Counted from the first letter of the stretch, positions 8,156 through 17,588 are shown. The stretch is DNA of 64,000 nucleotides from J027 sp034437655 (GCA_034437655.1 DAOTTU010000072.1:10556-74555); one strand, 5' to 3'. Numbers and translations are program-made. Notes: generated by a model from the letters alone, not told the origin.

Positions 8156-8867
8156 TTCCACTTAAATTTTCAATGGGGACCATGTGTCGTTCAAAGACCG
8201 CCCCGAAAGCATCAATCAGCGCCATGTGGACCTCAGCAAGGGAAACGGAGTGCCCCATATATTGCTGCATACTGATGACGGGTTTGTCAGCAATGCCACA
8301 TGGCACAATGCCCTCAAACAGTGACATATCTGGATTGACGTTCAGCGCGAAGCCGTGATAAGTCACGCAGCGCACCGTCACCTTTACCCCAATAGCAGCA
8401 ATTTTAGTGAGTGTGCCATCTTCAGCGAGTACCCATACACCTGAAAACCCCGGTAAACGTTCACCCGGAATATCAAACCGGGCCAGTGCCTTGATAATCA
8501 CAGCTTCTAAAGCACGAATATATGCCACCACATCGGCGCGCAACCCGCTGCTGTCGCTAGCCAGCTTTACGATAGGGTAGCCAACAATCTGCCCGGGGCC
8601 ATGATAGGTGATGTCGCCGCCACGGTCCGCACGATGAACCGCGATGCCACGCCGGACACGTTCTTCAGCCGAAAGCAAGAGATGGTCTGTCGAGGCAGCA
8701 CTGCCGAGGGTGTAGACGTGTGGATGCTGGAGAAGCAACAGGGTATCGTCGCGGCGGTTTTGTCCTCTTTCGGCAGCATAGTCTTGCTGTAGTGCCAGAG
8801 CATCAGCATAAGGTACTGGTGCCGAAAGCATATGCACTTCACATTGTGGGTGTATGTCTTCGCGCAC
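8151..8867 (-). CDS. lipB: Octanoyl-[acyl-carrier-protein]:protein N-octanoyltransferase
   Basis: This 238-residue enzyme transfers octanoate from ACP to the lipoyl domains of E2-type proteins, the first step of lipoate assembly. It shows RGGDITYHGPGQ (82-93), the catalytic Lys in LTKIAAIGVKV (K155) and the acyl-thioester Cys in FEGIVPCGI (C190). The GTG start overlaps the stop of the FHA gene as TAGTG, so the two are translationally coupled. An ATG 12 codons in is an alternative start. No lipA is seen in the window. Confidence 0.93.
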   Translation of the reverse strand: MREDIHPQCEVHMLSAPVPYADALALQQDYAAERGQNRRDDTLLLLQHPHVYTLGSAASTDHLLLSAEERVRRGIAVHRADRGGDITYHGPGQIVGYPIVKLASDSSGLRADVVAYIRALEAVIIKALARFDIPGERLPGFSGVWVLAEDGTLTKIAAIGVKVTVRCVTYHGFALNVNPDMSLFEGIVPCGIADKPVISMQQYMGHSVSLAEVHMALIDAFGAVFERHMVPIENLSGI

Positions 8868-9340
8868 TACTTGAAGAACATCCTTAAGTCCATGCGGCCA
8901 AGACGGACGCTGTCCCCGTCATGGACGATACGCGGTTCATTTTCAGACAAGCGCTCACCGTTCAAAAATGTGTGGTTTGTACTCCCTAAATCGGTGATAT
9001 AAACTTGATTGCCGTCGCGGGTTAGCATGGCGTGTTGCCGCGAGACACCCATTTCATCAGCACCGTAAGCGTCAAGGTTGAGATAAATATGGTCACTCGG
9101 GTTGCCGCTACGGCCAAGGATGAGCCGATCTTCAATGCGGATTGTTACCGGGTCTGGCACCTCTTGAATATGCAGGAAGATGATACTTTCGTTACTGAGT
9201 TCGGTGCTACCGGCTTGTAAGCCATCGTTGTCGTCTAGCTTGGCGGTACCAACCGAAATATGCTCTAAAGCGACGCCACATTTCTTACAGAAATAGGCCC
9301 CTTCCAAGTTTTCTGTGCCACAATTTGAACATATAATCAT
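8867..9340 (-). CDS. Zinc-ribbon and FHA domain protein
   Basis: The protein (157 residues from ATG 9340) opens with a treble-clef zinc ribbon, MIICSNCGTENLEGAYFCKK, with Cys at 4, 7, 18 and 21. A short linker leads to an FHA domain (about 60-155) with the phosphothreonine-binding signature LGRS...GVSRQHA...DLGSTNHTFLNG. It should bind phosphothreonine partners of a Ser/Thr kinase, but no such kinase gene is in the window. A TTG three codons earlier (9349) is possible, but the ATG gives the standard MIxCxxC start of this family. It is coupled to lipB by TAGTG. Confidence 0.88.
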   Translation of the reverse strand: MIICSNCGTENLEGAYFCKKCGVALEHISVGTAKLDDNDGLQAGSTELSNESIIFLHIQEVPDPVTIRIEDRLILGRSGNPSDHIYLNLDAYGADEMGVSRQHAMLTRDGNQVYITDLGSTNHTFLNGERLSENEPRIVHDGDSVRLGRMDLRMFFK

Positions 9341-9412
9341 GATGGACAATGGCGAGACGCCATGCTCCTTTCCGTTATAAAAATAGCGTTGCTGAGCAGA
9401 CTACCGCCTCAT

Positions 9413-10171
9413 CTAATACACACGACCATGATGAAAATAGCCCGGTTTGGCGCGTGTGGGGGCGGGTGGTTTGCCCTGGTGTTCTTCTAGAAACTGCAAC
9501 AACGTTTCAAACGCAAGTTCTGAAATATCGGGGTTATATTCAGGTGACACATGGTTGTAGAAGGCATGATGTGCGTTTGGGTATTGTACGACCTGATGAC
9601 GCGCGTCAGTGGCGGCCAATTCTGCGCGGAATGGCTCAGCGTGACGGCTCAGGGGGTCCAGCCCGCCCAGAATCGCCATGACCGGGCACTGCAACTGATC
9701 AAGCTGTCCCAAAAACGGACCAGGATCACCAGACATCAGCACTGCCGCCATAATATCATCATGCTCTAGCGCAAGTCGTAAGCCAATATCTGCGCCTAAG
9801 TCCCAACCTACCAGCGCAATTTTGCGGTTACAACGTGGATGGGTGCGCAATGCTTCTAGCCCGGCGTTGACCTTTGGCGGTGCAGAGGGCTTATAGCGTG
9901 CTTCAAGTGCGTCGGCTTGAATCTGTGCGTCAGCACGATTGCCCTCAAACAAATCTGGCACAATGACATAATAACCAGATTCTGCAAGGCGGTGTGCTGT
10001 TGCGCGTGCAACAGCCTGTAGGCCCCAGTCGTCGTGCAACAGCACCAAGCCGGGGAAGGGGCCACCATGCACGGGATGTGCCCAGAAGGCTGGCACATAA
10101 GTTTGAACGTCAGTCACCACACGAATGAAGCCACTGCTGATATGATGCTGAAGGTGGTGTGAATCTGGCAT
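9413..10171 (-). CDS. Dienelactone hydrolase-family alpha/beta hydrolase with Asp nucleophile elbow
   Basis: The 252-residue protein has the compact DLH-type alpha/beta hydrolase fold: a strand and oxyanion region GLVLLHDDWGL (about 41-51), nucleophile elbow VGWDLGAD with Asp124 where DLH has Cys, acidic residue D172 in GGLDPLS, and the catalytic His in NAHHAFYNH (201/202). An ester or lactone substrate is likely for the family, but the Asp nucleophile is more typical of dehalogenases and epoxide hydrolases. No signal peptide is visible. The neighbouring GNAT-like gene lies 83 bases upstream on the same strand. Confidence 0.8.
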   Translation of the reverse strand: MPDSHHLQHHISSGFIRVVTDVQTYVPAFWAHPVHGGPFPGLVLLHDDWGLQAVARATAHRLAESGYYVIVPDLFEGNRADAQIQADALEARYKPSAPPKVNAGLEALRTHPRCNRKIALVGWDLGADIGLRLALEHDDIMAAVLMSGDPGPFLGQLDQLQCPVMAILGGLDPLSRHAEPFRAELAATDARHQVVQYPNAHHAFYNHVSPEYNPDISELAFETLLQFLEEHQGKPPAPTRAKPGYFHHGRVY

Positions 10172-10254
10172 TCAACGCTTCCTATTAAGCCTATTTGATT
10201 GGCGACGGTGTCTTCATTTTGGCGAATTCTGGGCGCTTGCGCAAGTTTGAGTCC

Positions 10255-11199
10255 TTAAACACGTCGTGCCGCAAGTGCAATCGGCTCTGCAACGTCGAGT
10301 GCGTCAGACTCTACCATAGCGCGGGTCGCGTCATCAACAAATAGCACCAGGTCAGTATAGTCCTCGCGGGCGGCACGGTCACGCACGGCTGAAATCATGT
10401 GCGAAGACAGGGGCCGTTGTGTCCATAAATAAACGTGGGCCCGTTGTGGTAGGTAACGGTCCTGCACCAGCAAGTAGATACCAACCTGCCCGGACAATTC
10501 CAGACGATAACGGTGGGTTTTTGGCTCAACCAATTCAGGAACGCAATTCCAGAATCCGGGCCAGATATGTTGCCATTCGTGTCGGGCATTCTGGCGACGC
10601 CCAAACGGCATATGCCATTGCTTAATTGTTGCCGGGTTGAAATCAGTGAGGGCCGTGGCTTTATAGACAACACGTCCTTCCCGCGCAGGAACAGTCACTT
10701 CACGCCGGGCACTGATCGTCTTAAAGTCGTGGGGAGCGTAATAGTCGGACGGTGACGAGACAAGCACCTGTTGTAGTCGCATAACGCTCGCCATTTCCAG
10801 CACATATTCAATCAACTCATCGGCAATTTGTTGGGCATCTTGTGCTTCTGGATGCACTACCAGCGTATTGAAATTAATGTGCGCCCCATACGGCGCGGGT
10901 TCATAACCGATGGAAACTTCCGCTTCACCCAGCACAAAGCCATCTTTTTCTACCACCAACGGAATTTCATCATCATAGCGCAGCAGATACGCCAGCCACA
11001 CCGCACATGTTTCGACCGACATCCACGGCCCGCCGTTCATATAGCGCTCAAAGAGGCTTAATTCCTCATACGGAACAGGCGTGCGGGTACCGTCAGAATT
11101 CAGCCGAGTGAACACACCGTTTTTTACATTCGAACAATAAATATCTGTGATTGCATAGGTGTCTGACAATGACGCCTGTCGCACAATAAGTTGGGACAA
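10255..11199 (-). CDS. GNAT-like acetyltransferase-related protein
   Basis: The product (314 residues) begins LSQLIVRQASLSDTYAITDI, the N-terminal strand and helix of GNAT proteins. A central sheet region VVEKDGFVLGEAEVSIGYE and HINFNTLVVHPEAQ matches the strand-4 acetyl-CoA region, although the usual Q/RxxGxG/A loop is not clear (EAQDAQQIADEL). The C-terminal half (about 160-314) may be a second, degenerate GNAT copy. The start chosen is the TTG at 11199, because GAGGGG lies 7 bases upstream; a TTG at 11214 would lie upstream of that site. The substrate is unknown. Confidence 0.6.
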   Translation of the reverse strand: MSQLIVRQASLSDTYAITDIYCSNVKNGVFTRLNSDGTRTPVPYEELSLFERYMNGGPWMSVETCAVWLAYLLRYDDEIPLVVEKDGFVLGEAEVSIGYEPAPYGAHINFNTLVVHPEAQDAQQIADELIEYVLEMASVMRLQQVLVSSPSDYYAPHDFKTISARREVTVPAREGRVVYKATALTDFNPATIKQWHMPFGRRQNARHEWQHIWPGFWNCVPELVEPKTHRYRLELSGQVGIYLLVQDRYLPQRAHVYLWTQRPLSSHMISAVRDRAAREDYTDLVLFVDDATRAMVESDALDVAEPIALAARRV

Positions 11200-11298
11200 A
11201 TGGTCACCCCTCAAAACAAAAATAGTCAGTCCTGCATTGGACCAACTATTCTACTCGGCACACGGCGTTATACCAACATTCAGTTTGCAAGCGGCTGT

Positions 11299-12828
11299 CT
11301 ATTCAACGCAGCGGAAGCCAACATTGGGCAGGAAGAAATTCGGGTCGCGGCTGAGTCGATGCACGGTGCGTGAGAACATCGGGATATAGTCCCAGGTGCC
11401 GCCACGTACCACAATTTCGCCTGTATTGGCGGTTTCGCGTGGATTTTCGAAAATGGTACCAGCGCTGGCTCGTTGCTGGTAAAGCGTTGGGTTGAAGTAG
11501 TCGGCCGTCCATTCCGCAACGTTTCCAGCCAGGTTCGCGATGCCATCTTCAGTTGTGTTACCCTGCGGTACCGTTTGTACCTCCCACGTACCGAGCGCTT
11601 CGTTTGGGCCAGTGCCAACCCCGGTGCGGCTTGTGTTGGCGCGGTTATCGCGCGGTGCCCACTGGAAACCCCAGGGCCAGGTGCTGTTGTCCGTGCCACG
11701 CGCGGCGCGTTCCCACTCCGCTTCGCTGGGCAAACGGCGGCCAAGGGCTTCACAATAGGCCTGCGCACCATTCCAGGACACAAACGTCATCGGAAAATTC
11801 GAGCGGTCAAAAGCATCTGGTCGCACAAGATATTGTTCTCCGTCAAAAGCAATGTCGCTGTTGGTGCCATCGGGGTCGCTGGTGGTCAGGGCACAGACGT
11901 TGCTGTTGCAGGCGATCAAGTGTGGGGGAACTGGCGCGTCGGGATTTTGTGCCAGCAGGTAGTTTAGAAAAGCAACATATTGCAGAACGTTGACTTCGTA
12001 CTGCTCCATCTGGAAGGTATCGACCCGCACATCATGCGGCGGCACAGAGTCCACGACCATCGTGTCATAGTCACATGTCCCCCCATCAATTGAGATGCAG
12101 TTCGCAACCGCCGTGCGCCCTTCCTCTTCAGTTGTACCCATTTTGAAGACGCCGCCCGGTACTTCGCGCAGTGGTGTCGCAATGGCCAGCAAGGACTGAA
12201 CACCCGGCCCGGTTGACTGTGGGCTGTTGCCACCGGGGGCTGGCTGTGTCACTTCAATTTCGGCCCCTTCGCGCGTGTCAGGTGCAGCGCTGTCGGCGCT
12301 ACCACCCCCTTGCCCCGATGGCGCGAAGCCTATCGTCGCGGTGGGGGTTAGGCCGGCGGGGACGGGTGTGGCCGCTGTCGTTGTCCCCGTACCACCAACA
12401 CCTGTCCCGTTACCACTTTCTGGTGCAGAAGTGTCTGCGCCGGGCAGGCTTGTTGGGGATAAGTTCGCATCGTCAGCGCCTACCATATCGTTGGCGGGGG
12501 TATCACCCAAAGGTGCATTCTCATCCGGCGCGGTTGGGTCATCTACCATTGTTTCTTGCGCCACATCATCCCCACCAGTTGGGGCCGGGTTCGCGTCGAG
12601 ATTACTGGTTGTTCCCTGTGGTGGGGGTGCCGTTACCACAACAACCTCTGCGGCAGCGGTATTGTCGTCGGTGGTATCTTCGAGCGGCGTCACTTCAATA
12701 ATTTCAAAAACATAGAGCGAGAGCATCAGGGTAAAAGTACATCCCATCCCTAAAATGATCCCGATAATCAGCCATTGAAAGCCTGTGTCACGGCTGCGGC
12801 GTGACGATCCGCCTATTCGCATTCCCAT
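11299..12828 (-). CDS. Membrane-anchored FGE/SUMF1-fold protein without the catalytic cysteines
   Basis: The 509-residue protein has one membrane span (about 18-42), a long Thr/Gly/Pro/Asp-rich linker (about 50-215), and a C-terminal sulfatase-modifying-factor fold (222-509) with MTFVSWNGAQAYCEALGRRL, LPSEAEWERAARG, NLAGNVAEWTADYF and EIVVRGGTWDY. The topology places the domain outside the cell. True formylglycine-generating enzymes carry a Cys pair just after RGGS; here that segment is GGTWDYIPMFSRTVHR with no Cys, so it should not make formylglycine. A binding or structural role is more likely. No sulfatase gene is nearby. Confidence 0.85.
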   Translation of the reverse strand: MGMRIGGSSRRSRDTGFQWLIIGIILGMGCTFTLMLSLYVFEIIEVTPLEDTTDDNTAAAEVVVVTAPPPQGTTSNLDANPAPTGGDDVAQETMVDDPTAPDENAPLGDTPANDMVGADDANLSPTSLPGADTSAPESGNGTGVGGTGTTTAATPVPAGLTPTATIGFAPSGQGGGSADSAAPDTREGAEIEVTQPAPGGNSPQSTGPGVQSLLAIATPLREVPGGVFKMGTTEEEGRTAVANCISIDGGTCDYDTMVVDSVPPHDVRVDTFQMEQYEVNVLQYVAFLNYLLAQNPDAPVPPHLIACNSNVCALTTSDPDGTNSDIAFDGEQYLVRPDAFDRSNFPMTFVSWNGAQAYCEALGRRLPSEAEWERAARGTDNSTWPWGFQWAPRDNRANTSRTGVGTGPNEALGTWEVQTVPQGNTTEDGIANLAGNVAEWTADYFNPTLYQQRASAGTIFENPRETANTGEIVVRGGTWDYIPMFSRTVHRLSRDPNFFLPNVGFRCVE

Positions 12829-12999
12829 ATAGAAAATGTCTCCACACTTATTACACTTATTGCTTTTGTCGAGCGGCTATCATACAGAGAATCGCAGCGG
12901 ATTTCCACAACGGCTTGTCTACGGAAGTAAAACAAGAGCGGCGATTTTTTCAATCTACCGCTCCTGTTGTAATGCATTGTTTCGGCTAAGTTGCAGGCC

Positions 13000-14322
13000 T
13001 TAGATCAGCAGCTTCATCGGGTTTTCGAGCAGTTCGCGCAGGTGTTTCATGAACTGTGCCCCTTCGGCCCCGTCACTGACACGGTGGTCAATGCTGATGG
13101 TCGCTTTCATGCGTGTGCCGACCTTGATTTCGCCGTCAATAACAACAGGGACTTCCTTTGCAGAACCAACCGCAAGAATACCTGATTCCGGCGGATTGAT
13201 GATGGCCAGGAAATGCTCAACATCGTACATACCCAGATTGCTCACTGTGAAGGTTGCCCCTTCAACATCTTCGGGGCGAATCTTGCCTTCGCTGGCCGCA
13301 CGGATCATGCGCTTGTTGTCTACCGCCATATCACTCACGGGGCGACGGTCGGCGTCGTGGCACACAACATTAATCAGCCCGTTGTCAACCGCAACGGCGA
13401 TCCCAACATTCACGCGCTGATGCCGGACGAGCTTATCGCCGTGGAAATGCGTGTTCAAGTTCGGGAACTGACGCAACGTCAACGCGACTGCTTTCACAAT
13501 CATGTCGTTAACCGTGACTTTGGTTTCTGGCGTCAGGTTAGCGTTAATCTGCTTGCGGAGTGCCAGCGCCGGGGCCATATCAATCTCAGATGTGACGTAG
13601 AAGTGTGGCACATGCGTGAAGCTGGCAGAAGTCCGCTGACCGACAATCTTGCGCATCCGCGTGAGTTCGATGTCTTCGTAGTCGGCTCCGTCGGGCGCGG
13701 TATATGTGGGCGCAGCAGGCATGGGCGCACCGGCCTGCCCGGGTGCAATCGCCGGGGCTGCGGGTGCTTCTGTACCGGGTTCGAAGCCTTCAATATCCTT
13801 GCGGATAATGCGGCCACCGGGACCACTGCCGCGGACCTGGCTGAGGTCGATACCTTCTTCGCGGGCCATACGGCGTGCTAATGGGCTGGCCTTGACGCCC
13901 TCGGGGAGGCCACTGCCGTTTTCACTTGCAGGTGCAGCACCACCCGACGATCCGTTCGAACTCGTTGCTGCCGGACCGGGGGTTGCAGGGCCCGGCTTAG
14001 CAGGCGCATCACTATTACCAGCCGGGGCCGTTTCTGCCTTGCCGCCAGCATTTCCGCCACCAGCCATAGCACTGACATCTTCGCCCTCTTCACCGATAAT
14101 CGCAATCGGTGCGCCGACTTCTACAATCGAATCCTCTTCAGCCAGAAATTTGAGGATCGTACCTGTCTGCTGAGCTTCAACTTCAACAGTTGCTTTATCC
14201 GTCTCAATTTCGGCAATGACTTCACCCTTGTTGATGGCTTCGCCAACGCCTTTCACCCAGCGCACCAGCGTGCCTTCTTCCATGTCGAAGCCGAGTTTGG
14301 GCATGTTAAGCACTTCTGCCAT
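13000..14322 (-). CDS. pdhC: Pyruvate dehydrogenase complex E2 (dihydrolipoamide acetyltransferase)
   Basis: This 440-residue core enzyme transfers acetyl from lipoyl-lysine to CoA. Domains: one lipoyl domain (1-80, lipoyl-Lys43 in ETDKATVE), an Ala/Pro/Gly-rich linker, a peripheral-subunit-binding domain (about 146-180, SPLARRMAREEGIDLSQV), a second linker, and the catalytic domain (about 215-440) with ISIDHRVSDG near the C-terminus (His413). The ATG overlaps the stop of pdhB as TAATG, with AAGGAGGT 5 bases upstream. The broader 2-oxo-acid E2 family includes branched-chain enzymes; the acetyl assignment rests on the paired E1 genes. Confidence 0.92.
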   Translation of the reverse strand: MAEVLNMPKLGFDMEEGTLVRWVKGVGEAINKGEVIAEIETDKATVEVEAQQTGTILKFLAEEDSIVEVGAPIAIIGEEGEDVSAMAGGGNAGGKAETAPAGNSDAPAKPGPATPGPAATSSNGSSGGAAPASENGSGLPEGVKASPLARRMAREEGIDLSQVRGSGPGGRIIRKDIEGFEPGTEAPAAPAIAPGQAGAPMPAAPTYTAPDGADYEDIELTRMRKIVGQRTSASFTHVPHFYVTSEIDMAPALALRKQINANLTPETKVTVNDMIVKAVALTLRQFPNLNTHFHGDKLVRHQRVNVGIAVAVDNGLINVVCHDADRRPVSDMAVDNKRMIRAASEGKIRPEDVEGATFTVSNLGMYDVEHFLAIINPPESGILAVGSAKEVPVVIDGEIKVGTRMKATISIDHRVSDGAEGAQFMKHLRELLENPMKLLI

Positions 14323-15314
14323 TACAGCACCTCCTTAACCGCTTTGATAATCTTCTCTGCGCTTGGCAGTGCCATCTGTTCAATCTCGCGTGAATAGGGC
14401 AACGGCACATCTTCAGAGGTGACACGCTTGACAGGTGCATCCATCCAGTCGAAGGCTTCTTCCATCACGCGGGCCGTAATCTCGGCACCAACACCAAACA
14501 TCGGCAAACCTTCTTCAACCACAACCATGCGGTTCGTTTTCTTGAAGCTCTCGATGAACTTGGTGGTGTCTAGCGGGCGCAACCAGCGCAGGTCAACAAT
14601 TTCGACTTCAACACCTTCCTCTGCCAGCGTGTCGGCGGCTTCTTGAGCCAGGTGAACACCCTTAGAGAAGGTCACAATCGTACAATGTTCCCCCTCGCGC
14701 ACGACCCGCGACTCACCGACCGGAACAAGATAATCATCATCCAGCGGCACTTCGGCACGTTTCTGGTAAAGCGTGCTGTGTTCAACCATAAACACAGGAT
14801 TTTCGTCGCGGATAGCAGTCTTGGTCATCCCATAGGCGTCGTCAGCTGTGGCCGGACACCCAACATACATTCCCGGGAAATGTGCAAAAATGATTTCCGG
14901 GCTGTGCGAGTGTGTTGCGCCAAGCTGACGCCCACCTCCCGTTGTTGTTCGAATCACAATCGGGACGGTGAATTGGCCGCCGAACATAGAGTGGATTTTG
15001 GCGGCGTGGTTAATCATCGCGTCAAGCGCCAGGAATGCAAAATTAATCGTCATCAGTTCAGAGACCGGGCGCAAGCCATTCATCGCCGCCCCGACACCAG
15101 CCCCAACAATCGCCATTTCAGAAATCGGTGTGTCGCGCACACGGCGTTCACCAAACTCATCATGAAAACCACGAGTAACCGCATAGGTGCCCCCCCAGAC
15201 ACCAACTTCTTCACCCATGATAAAGACACGGTCATCGCGGTACATTTCCTCGCGGAGCGCCTGGGCGATGGCCTCGCGAACCGTCATCCGTTTCGTTTCT
15301 GTCATTGTTGCCAT
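14322..15314 (-). CDS. pdhB: Pyruvate dehydrogenase E1 beta subunit
   Basis: The 330-residue beta subunit completes the thiamine-diphosphate-dependent E1 that decarboxylates pyruvate and acetylates the lipoyl arm. It shows MGEEVGVWGGTYAVTRGF with the Glu that activates ThDP, RDTPISEMAIVGAGVGAA, and the C-terminal transketolase-C domain (EIVDLRWLRPLDT, VVEEGLPMFGVG). It lies 49 bases after pdhA and overlaps pdhC. A branched-chain 2-oxo-acid E1 beta is the main alternative, but the closeness to PDH-type E2 and lipB/lpdA favours pyruvate. Confidence 0.92.
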   Translation of the reverse strand: MATMTETKRMTVREAIAQALREEMYRDDRVFIMGEEVGVWGGTYAVTRGFHDEFGERRVRDTPISEMAIVGAGVGAAMNGLRPVSELMTINFAFLALDAMINHAAKIHSMFGGQFTVPIVIRTTTGGGRQLGATHSHSPEIIFAHFPGMYVGCPATADDAYGMTKTAIRDENPVFMVEHSTLYQKRAEVPLDDDYLVPVGESRVVREGEHCTIVTFSKGVHLAQEAADTLAEEGVEVEIVDLRWLRPLDTTKFIESFKKTNRMVVVEEGLPMFGVGAEITARVMEEAFDWMDAPVKRVTSEDVPLPYSREIEQMALPSAEKIIKAVKEVL

Positions 15315-15363
15315 CTTGTTGTTACTTCCTCATTGTTTTAGTTGGACGTCGCGCCCACAGCAT

Positions 15364-16335
15364 TTAGACGTAGACATCTTCGAAAATGTCTTCAAAGTCA
15401 GGGTCTGGGCTTTCTTCAGCGAATTTAACAGCCGCTTCTACCCGTTCGGCGGCGTCCTGGTCAAGCGCAACGAGGTCGTCCTCACTAACGCTCTTGAATT
15501 TGTTCTTGATGTAGATACCAAATTTACCAATGGGGTCATTTTCTTCTTCAGAGTAATGGCGCACTTCGTCTTTGCTACGATAGCGCTCGGGGTCGCCCAT
15601 ACTGTGCCCGACGAAGCGATACGTCAACGCCTCCATCAAGACGGGACCATGTTTGCGTGCGTGTTCCATTGCTTCTTTAACGGCATCATAGGTGGCAACA
15701 GGGTCCATCCCGTCGCACCGTGGGCCTTCTTTCATGCCGTATGCGTGGGCTTTCTTGACAATTTCTTCGGTGCCAGAAGCACGCCCCACCGCAGTCCCCA
15801 TCCCGTACTGGTTATTTTCAACCAGCCAAACGACCGGAAGCTCCCAGACCGCACTAAGATTCAACGATTCGTGGAAATAACCGATATTGGTTGCGCCATC
15901 ACCCATCAGGCACAGCACACCAAAATCTTCGTCCATATAGCGGGCACGGAACGCAATGCCCGAAGCCAGCGGCAAATGCCCCCCGACAATCGCGTAGCCA
16001 CCCCAATAATTATGAGCGCGGCTGGCAAGGTGCATAGAACCACCTTTGCCTTTGCTCACCCCGGTCTTTTTGCCGAGCATTTCTGCCATGAGTTTATTGA
16101 TATCAAGCCCACGTGCAATCGCAATGCCATGATCACGATAGGCCGTCAGCAGATGATCTTCTTCGCGCACAGCACGTACAGCCCCGACCCCGGTTGCTTC
16201 TTGCCCAATGTACAGGTGCAAAAAGCCGCCGATTTTACCTTCCTGGTAAAGTTGGGCGCAGCGTTCTTCAAAGCGCCGGATCAGAACCATATCGGTATAC
16301 ATATCCAACAGTTCTTGTTTCTTGAAATCAGCCAT
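15364..16335 (-). CDS. pdhA: Pyruvate dehydrogenase E1 alpha subunit
   Basis: The 323-residue alpha subunit binds thiamine diphosphate through LMGDGATNIGYFHESLNL (GDG at 145-147) and ENNQYGMGT (NN at 174-175). SKGKGGSMHLASRAHNYWGG and the phosphorylation-loop-like YRFVGHSMGDPERYRSKDEV are typical of acetoin/pyruvate-type E1 alpha subunits. It is the first gene of the pdhA-pdhB-pdhC operon and has a promoter about 90 bases upstream. An acetoin dehydrogenase is possible from the E1 sequences alone. Confidence 0.92.
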   Translation of the reverse strand: MADFKKQELLDMYTDMVLIRRFEERCAQLYQEGKIGGFLHLYIGQEATGVGAVRAVREEDHLLTAYRDHGIAIARGLDINKLMAEMLGKKTGVSKGKGGSMHLASRAHNYWGGYAIVGGHLPLASGIAFRARYMDEDFGVLCLMGDGATNIGYFHESLNLSAVWELPVVWLVENNQYGMGTAVGRASGTEEIVKKAHAYGMKEGPRCDGMDPVATYDAVKEAMEHARKHGPVLMEALTYRFVGHSMGDPERYRSKDEVRHYSEEENDPIGKFGIYIKNKFKSVSEDDLVALDQDAAERVEAAVKFAEESPDPDFEDIFEDVYV

Positions 16336-16424
16336 GTGTTACTGTCCTTCAGGGTTATGTCTGGTATACAGACGTGAAGACGGAAAGGGCCCGAATCCCA
16401 ATCCGTTTAGTTTTTAACGTTTTG

Positions 16425-16453
16425 ATTGTAGCGTGTGGTGCTTATGATGTCGA
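16425..16453 (-). promoter_or_regulatory. Promoter of the pdhABC operon
   Basis: On the minus strand TCGACA (16453-16448), a 17-base spacer and TACAAT (16430-16425) predict a start near 16418, about 80 bases upstream of pdhA. It matches the consensus at 10 of 12 positions. Confidence 0.6.
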
Positions 16454-16490
16454 GAACAATCCCGCGCGCGGTGCGCGGCTTACCCGTTAT

Positions 16491-17513
16491 TTAGACATGT
16501 TCTCCGACACGGTAGAATGCTTTAATCGAGGGGATTAAATAGTCATTAAAGGCAGTAGCGACATCATGCTGCGGGTACCAGCCCCAATCGCGGCGTGCGG
16601 CGCTATCGTCCATATCCATAGGCCAGGAGTCGATAATGCGCTGGCGGCCAGCGTGCGGCTCGTAGCTGATTGCGGCATGGGGGTGCAAGGTTTCGGCGTA
16701 GCGGGCAATCTCAGCAGCACTGACGCTGAAACTGCTGACGTTATACATATGCCGTGAGAGACGCTCGCGGGGGGCATTGGTCAACATATACAAAGCCCGC
16801 ACCGCGTCTGGCATGGTCATAAATGAAATGGTCGAGTCTGGACGGACAAAGCTGGCATAGGGCGTGCCCTGTGCGGCTGCGTGCAACATTTCTGGCCCAT
16901 AGTCACTGGTGCCGCCAGTGGGCAAAGTCACCGCGCTGAGCAGCCCCGGAAAACGTACACCTCTGAAGTCAATGCGTGCTGGGCGGCTTGTTGCGTCAAA
17001 CTGACCAATATTGTCAGTAAAATAGCGCCCCAGGTGTTCGCAATGGAGCTTGGTGACACCATACATCGTGATCGGTTCGGTAAATTGGTCTTCGCGCACA
17101 CAGGGATAGTCTGTTTTAGTTTGCAAGTCTGGCACCCCATAGACCGCTACCGAGCTGGGGAAGATAAATCGAACGGGTTCGTCCGTGGATTGTCGCCGCG
17201 CCAGCTCAAGTAAGTTGAGTGTCCCCTGTACGTTGACAACATGGCCCAATAGGGGTTGTTTTTCAGCACTGGTCGAGAGCAAAGCAGCCATGTGGTAAAT
17301 CGTATCAAAGTGAAAGTCAGCTTCCAGACGGTTCAACAGGGCGTGGTCGGTAATGTCACCGACGATCGACGTATCAATATACGGCAGCAGTTTGGCATCT
17401 GGTTCGTGGATGTCTAACGTCACAATGGTCACCGCGTCGTGGTGTAGACGTTCGACCAGGCCATGACCAACCTCACCACTTGCCCCTGTAATCAGTACCG
17501 TCTGTTGCTGCAT
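16491..17513 (-). CDS. SDR-family L-threonine 3-dehydrogenase-like epimerase/dehydratase
   Basis: The 340-residue extended SDR has the NAD-binding GASGEVG (10-16), the acidic D34 ending strand 2, the active site S120-S121 and YGVTK (Y151, K155), and the C-terminal pattern TSDYGPEMLHAAAQG, FMTMPDAVRALYMLTNAP and HMYNVSSFSVSAAEIARYAE. That pattern is diagnostic of the SDR-type threonine dehydrogenases rather than UDP-glucose epimerases. The expected reaction is L-threonine to 2-amino-3-ketobutyrate; no kbl ligase gene is nearby. It is divergent from the ABC-F gene. Confidence 0.78.
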   Translation of the reverse strand: MQQQTVLITGASGEVGHGLVERLHHDAVTIVTLDIHEPDAKLLPYIDTSIVGDITDHALLNRLEADFHFDTIYHMAALLSTSAEKQPLLGHVVNVQGTLNLLELARRQSTDEPVRFIFPSSVAVYGVPDLQTKTDYPCVREDQFTEPITMYGVTKLHCEHLGRYFTDNIGQFDATSRPARIDFRGVRFPGLLSAVTLPTGGTSDYGPEMLHAAAQGTPYASFVRPDSTISFMTMPDAVRALYMLTNAPRERLSRHMYNVSSFSVSAAEIARYAETLHPHAAISYEPHAGRQRIIDSWPMDMDDSAARRDWGWYPQHDVATAFNDYLIPSIKAFYRVGEHV

Positions 17514-17588
17514 TTATTTCCTCACGAGTAACTTTAGCTTAACTATATTTTACAGAGAACGACAAATGCCTACAACAATTAATTTTAT

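Noticed and set aside
12227..12715. 162-codon antisense ORF opposite the FGE-fold linker
   Set aside because: It mirrors the low-complexity linker of the minus-strand gene and has no independent start signal.
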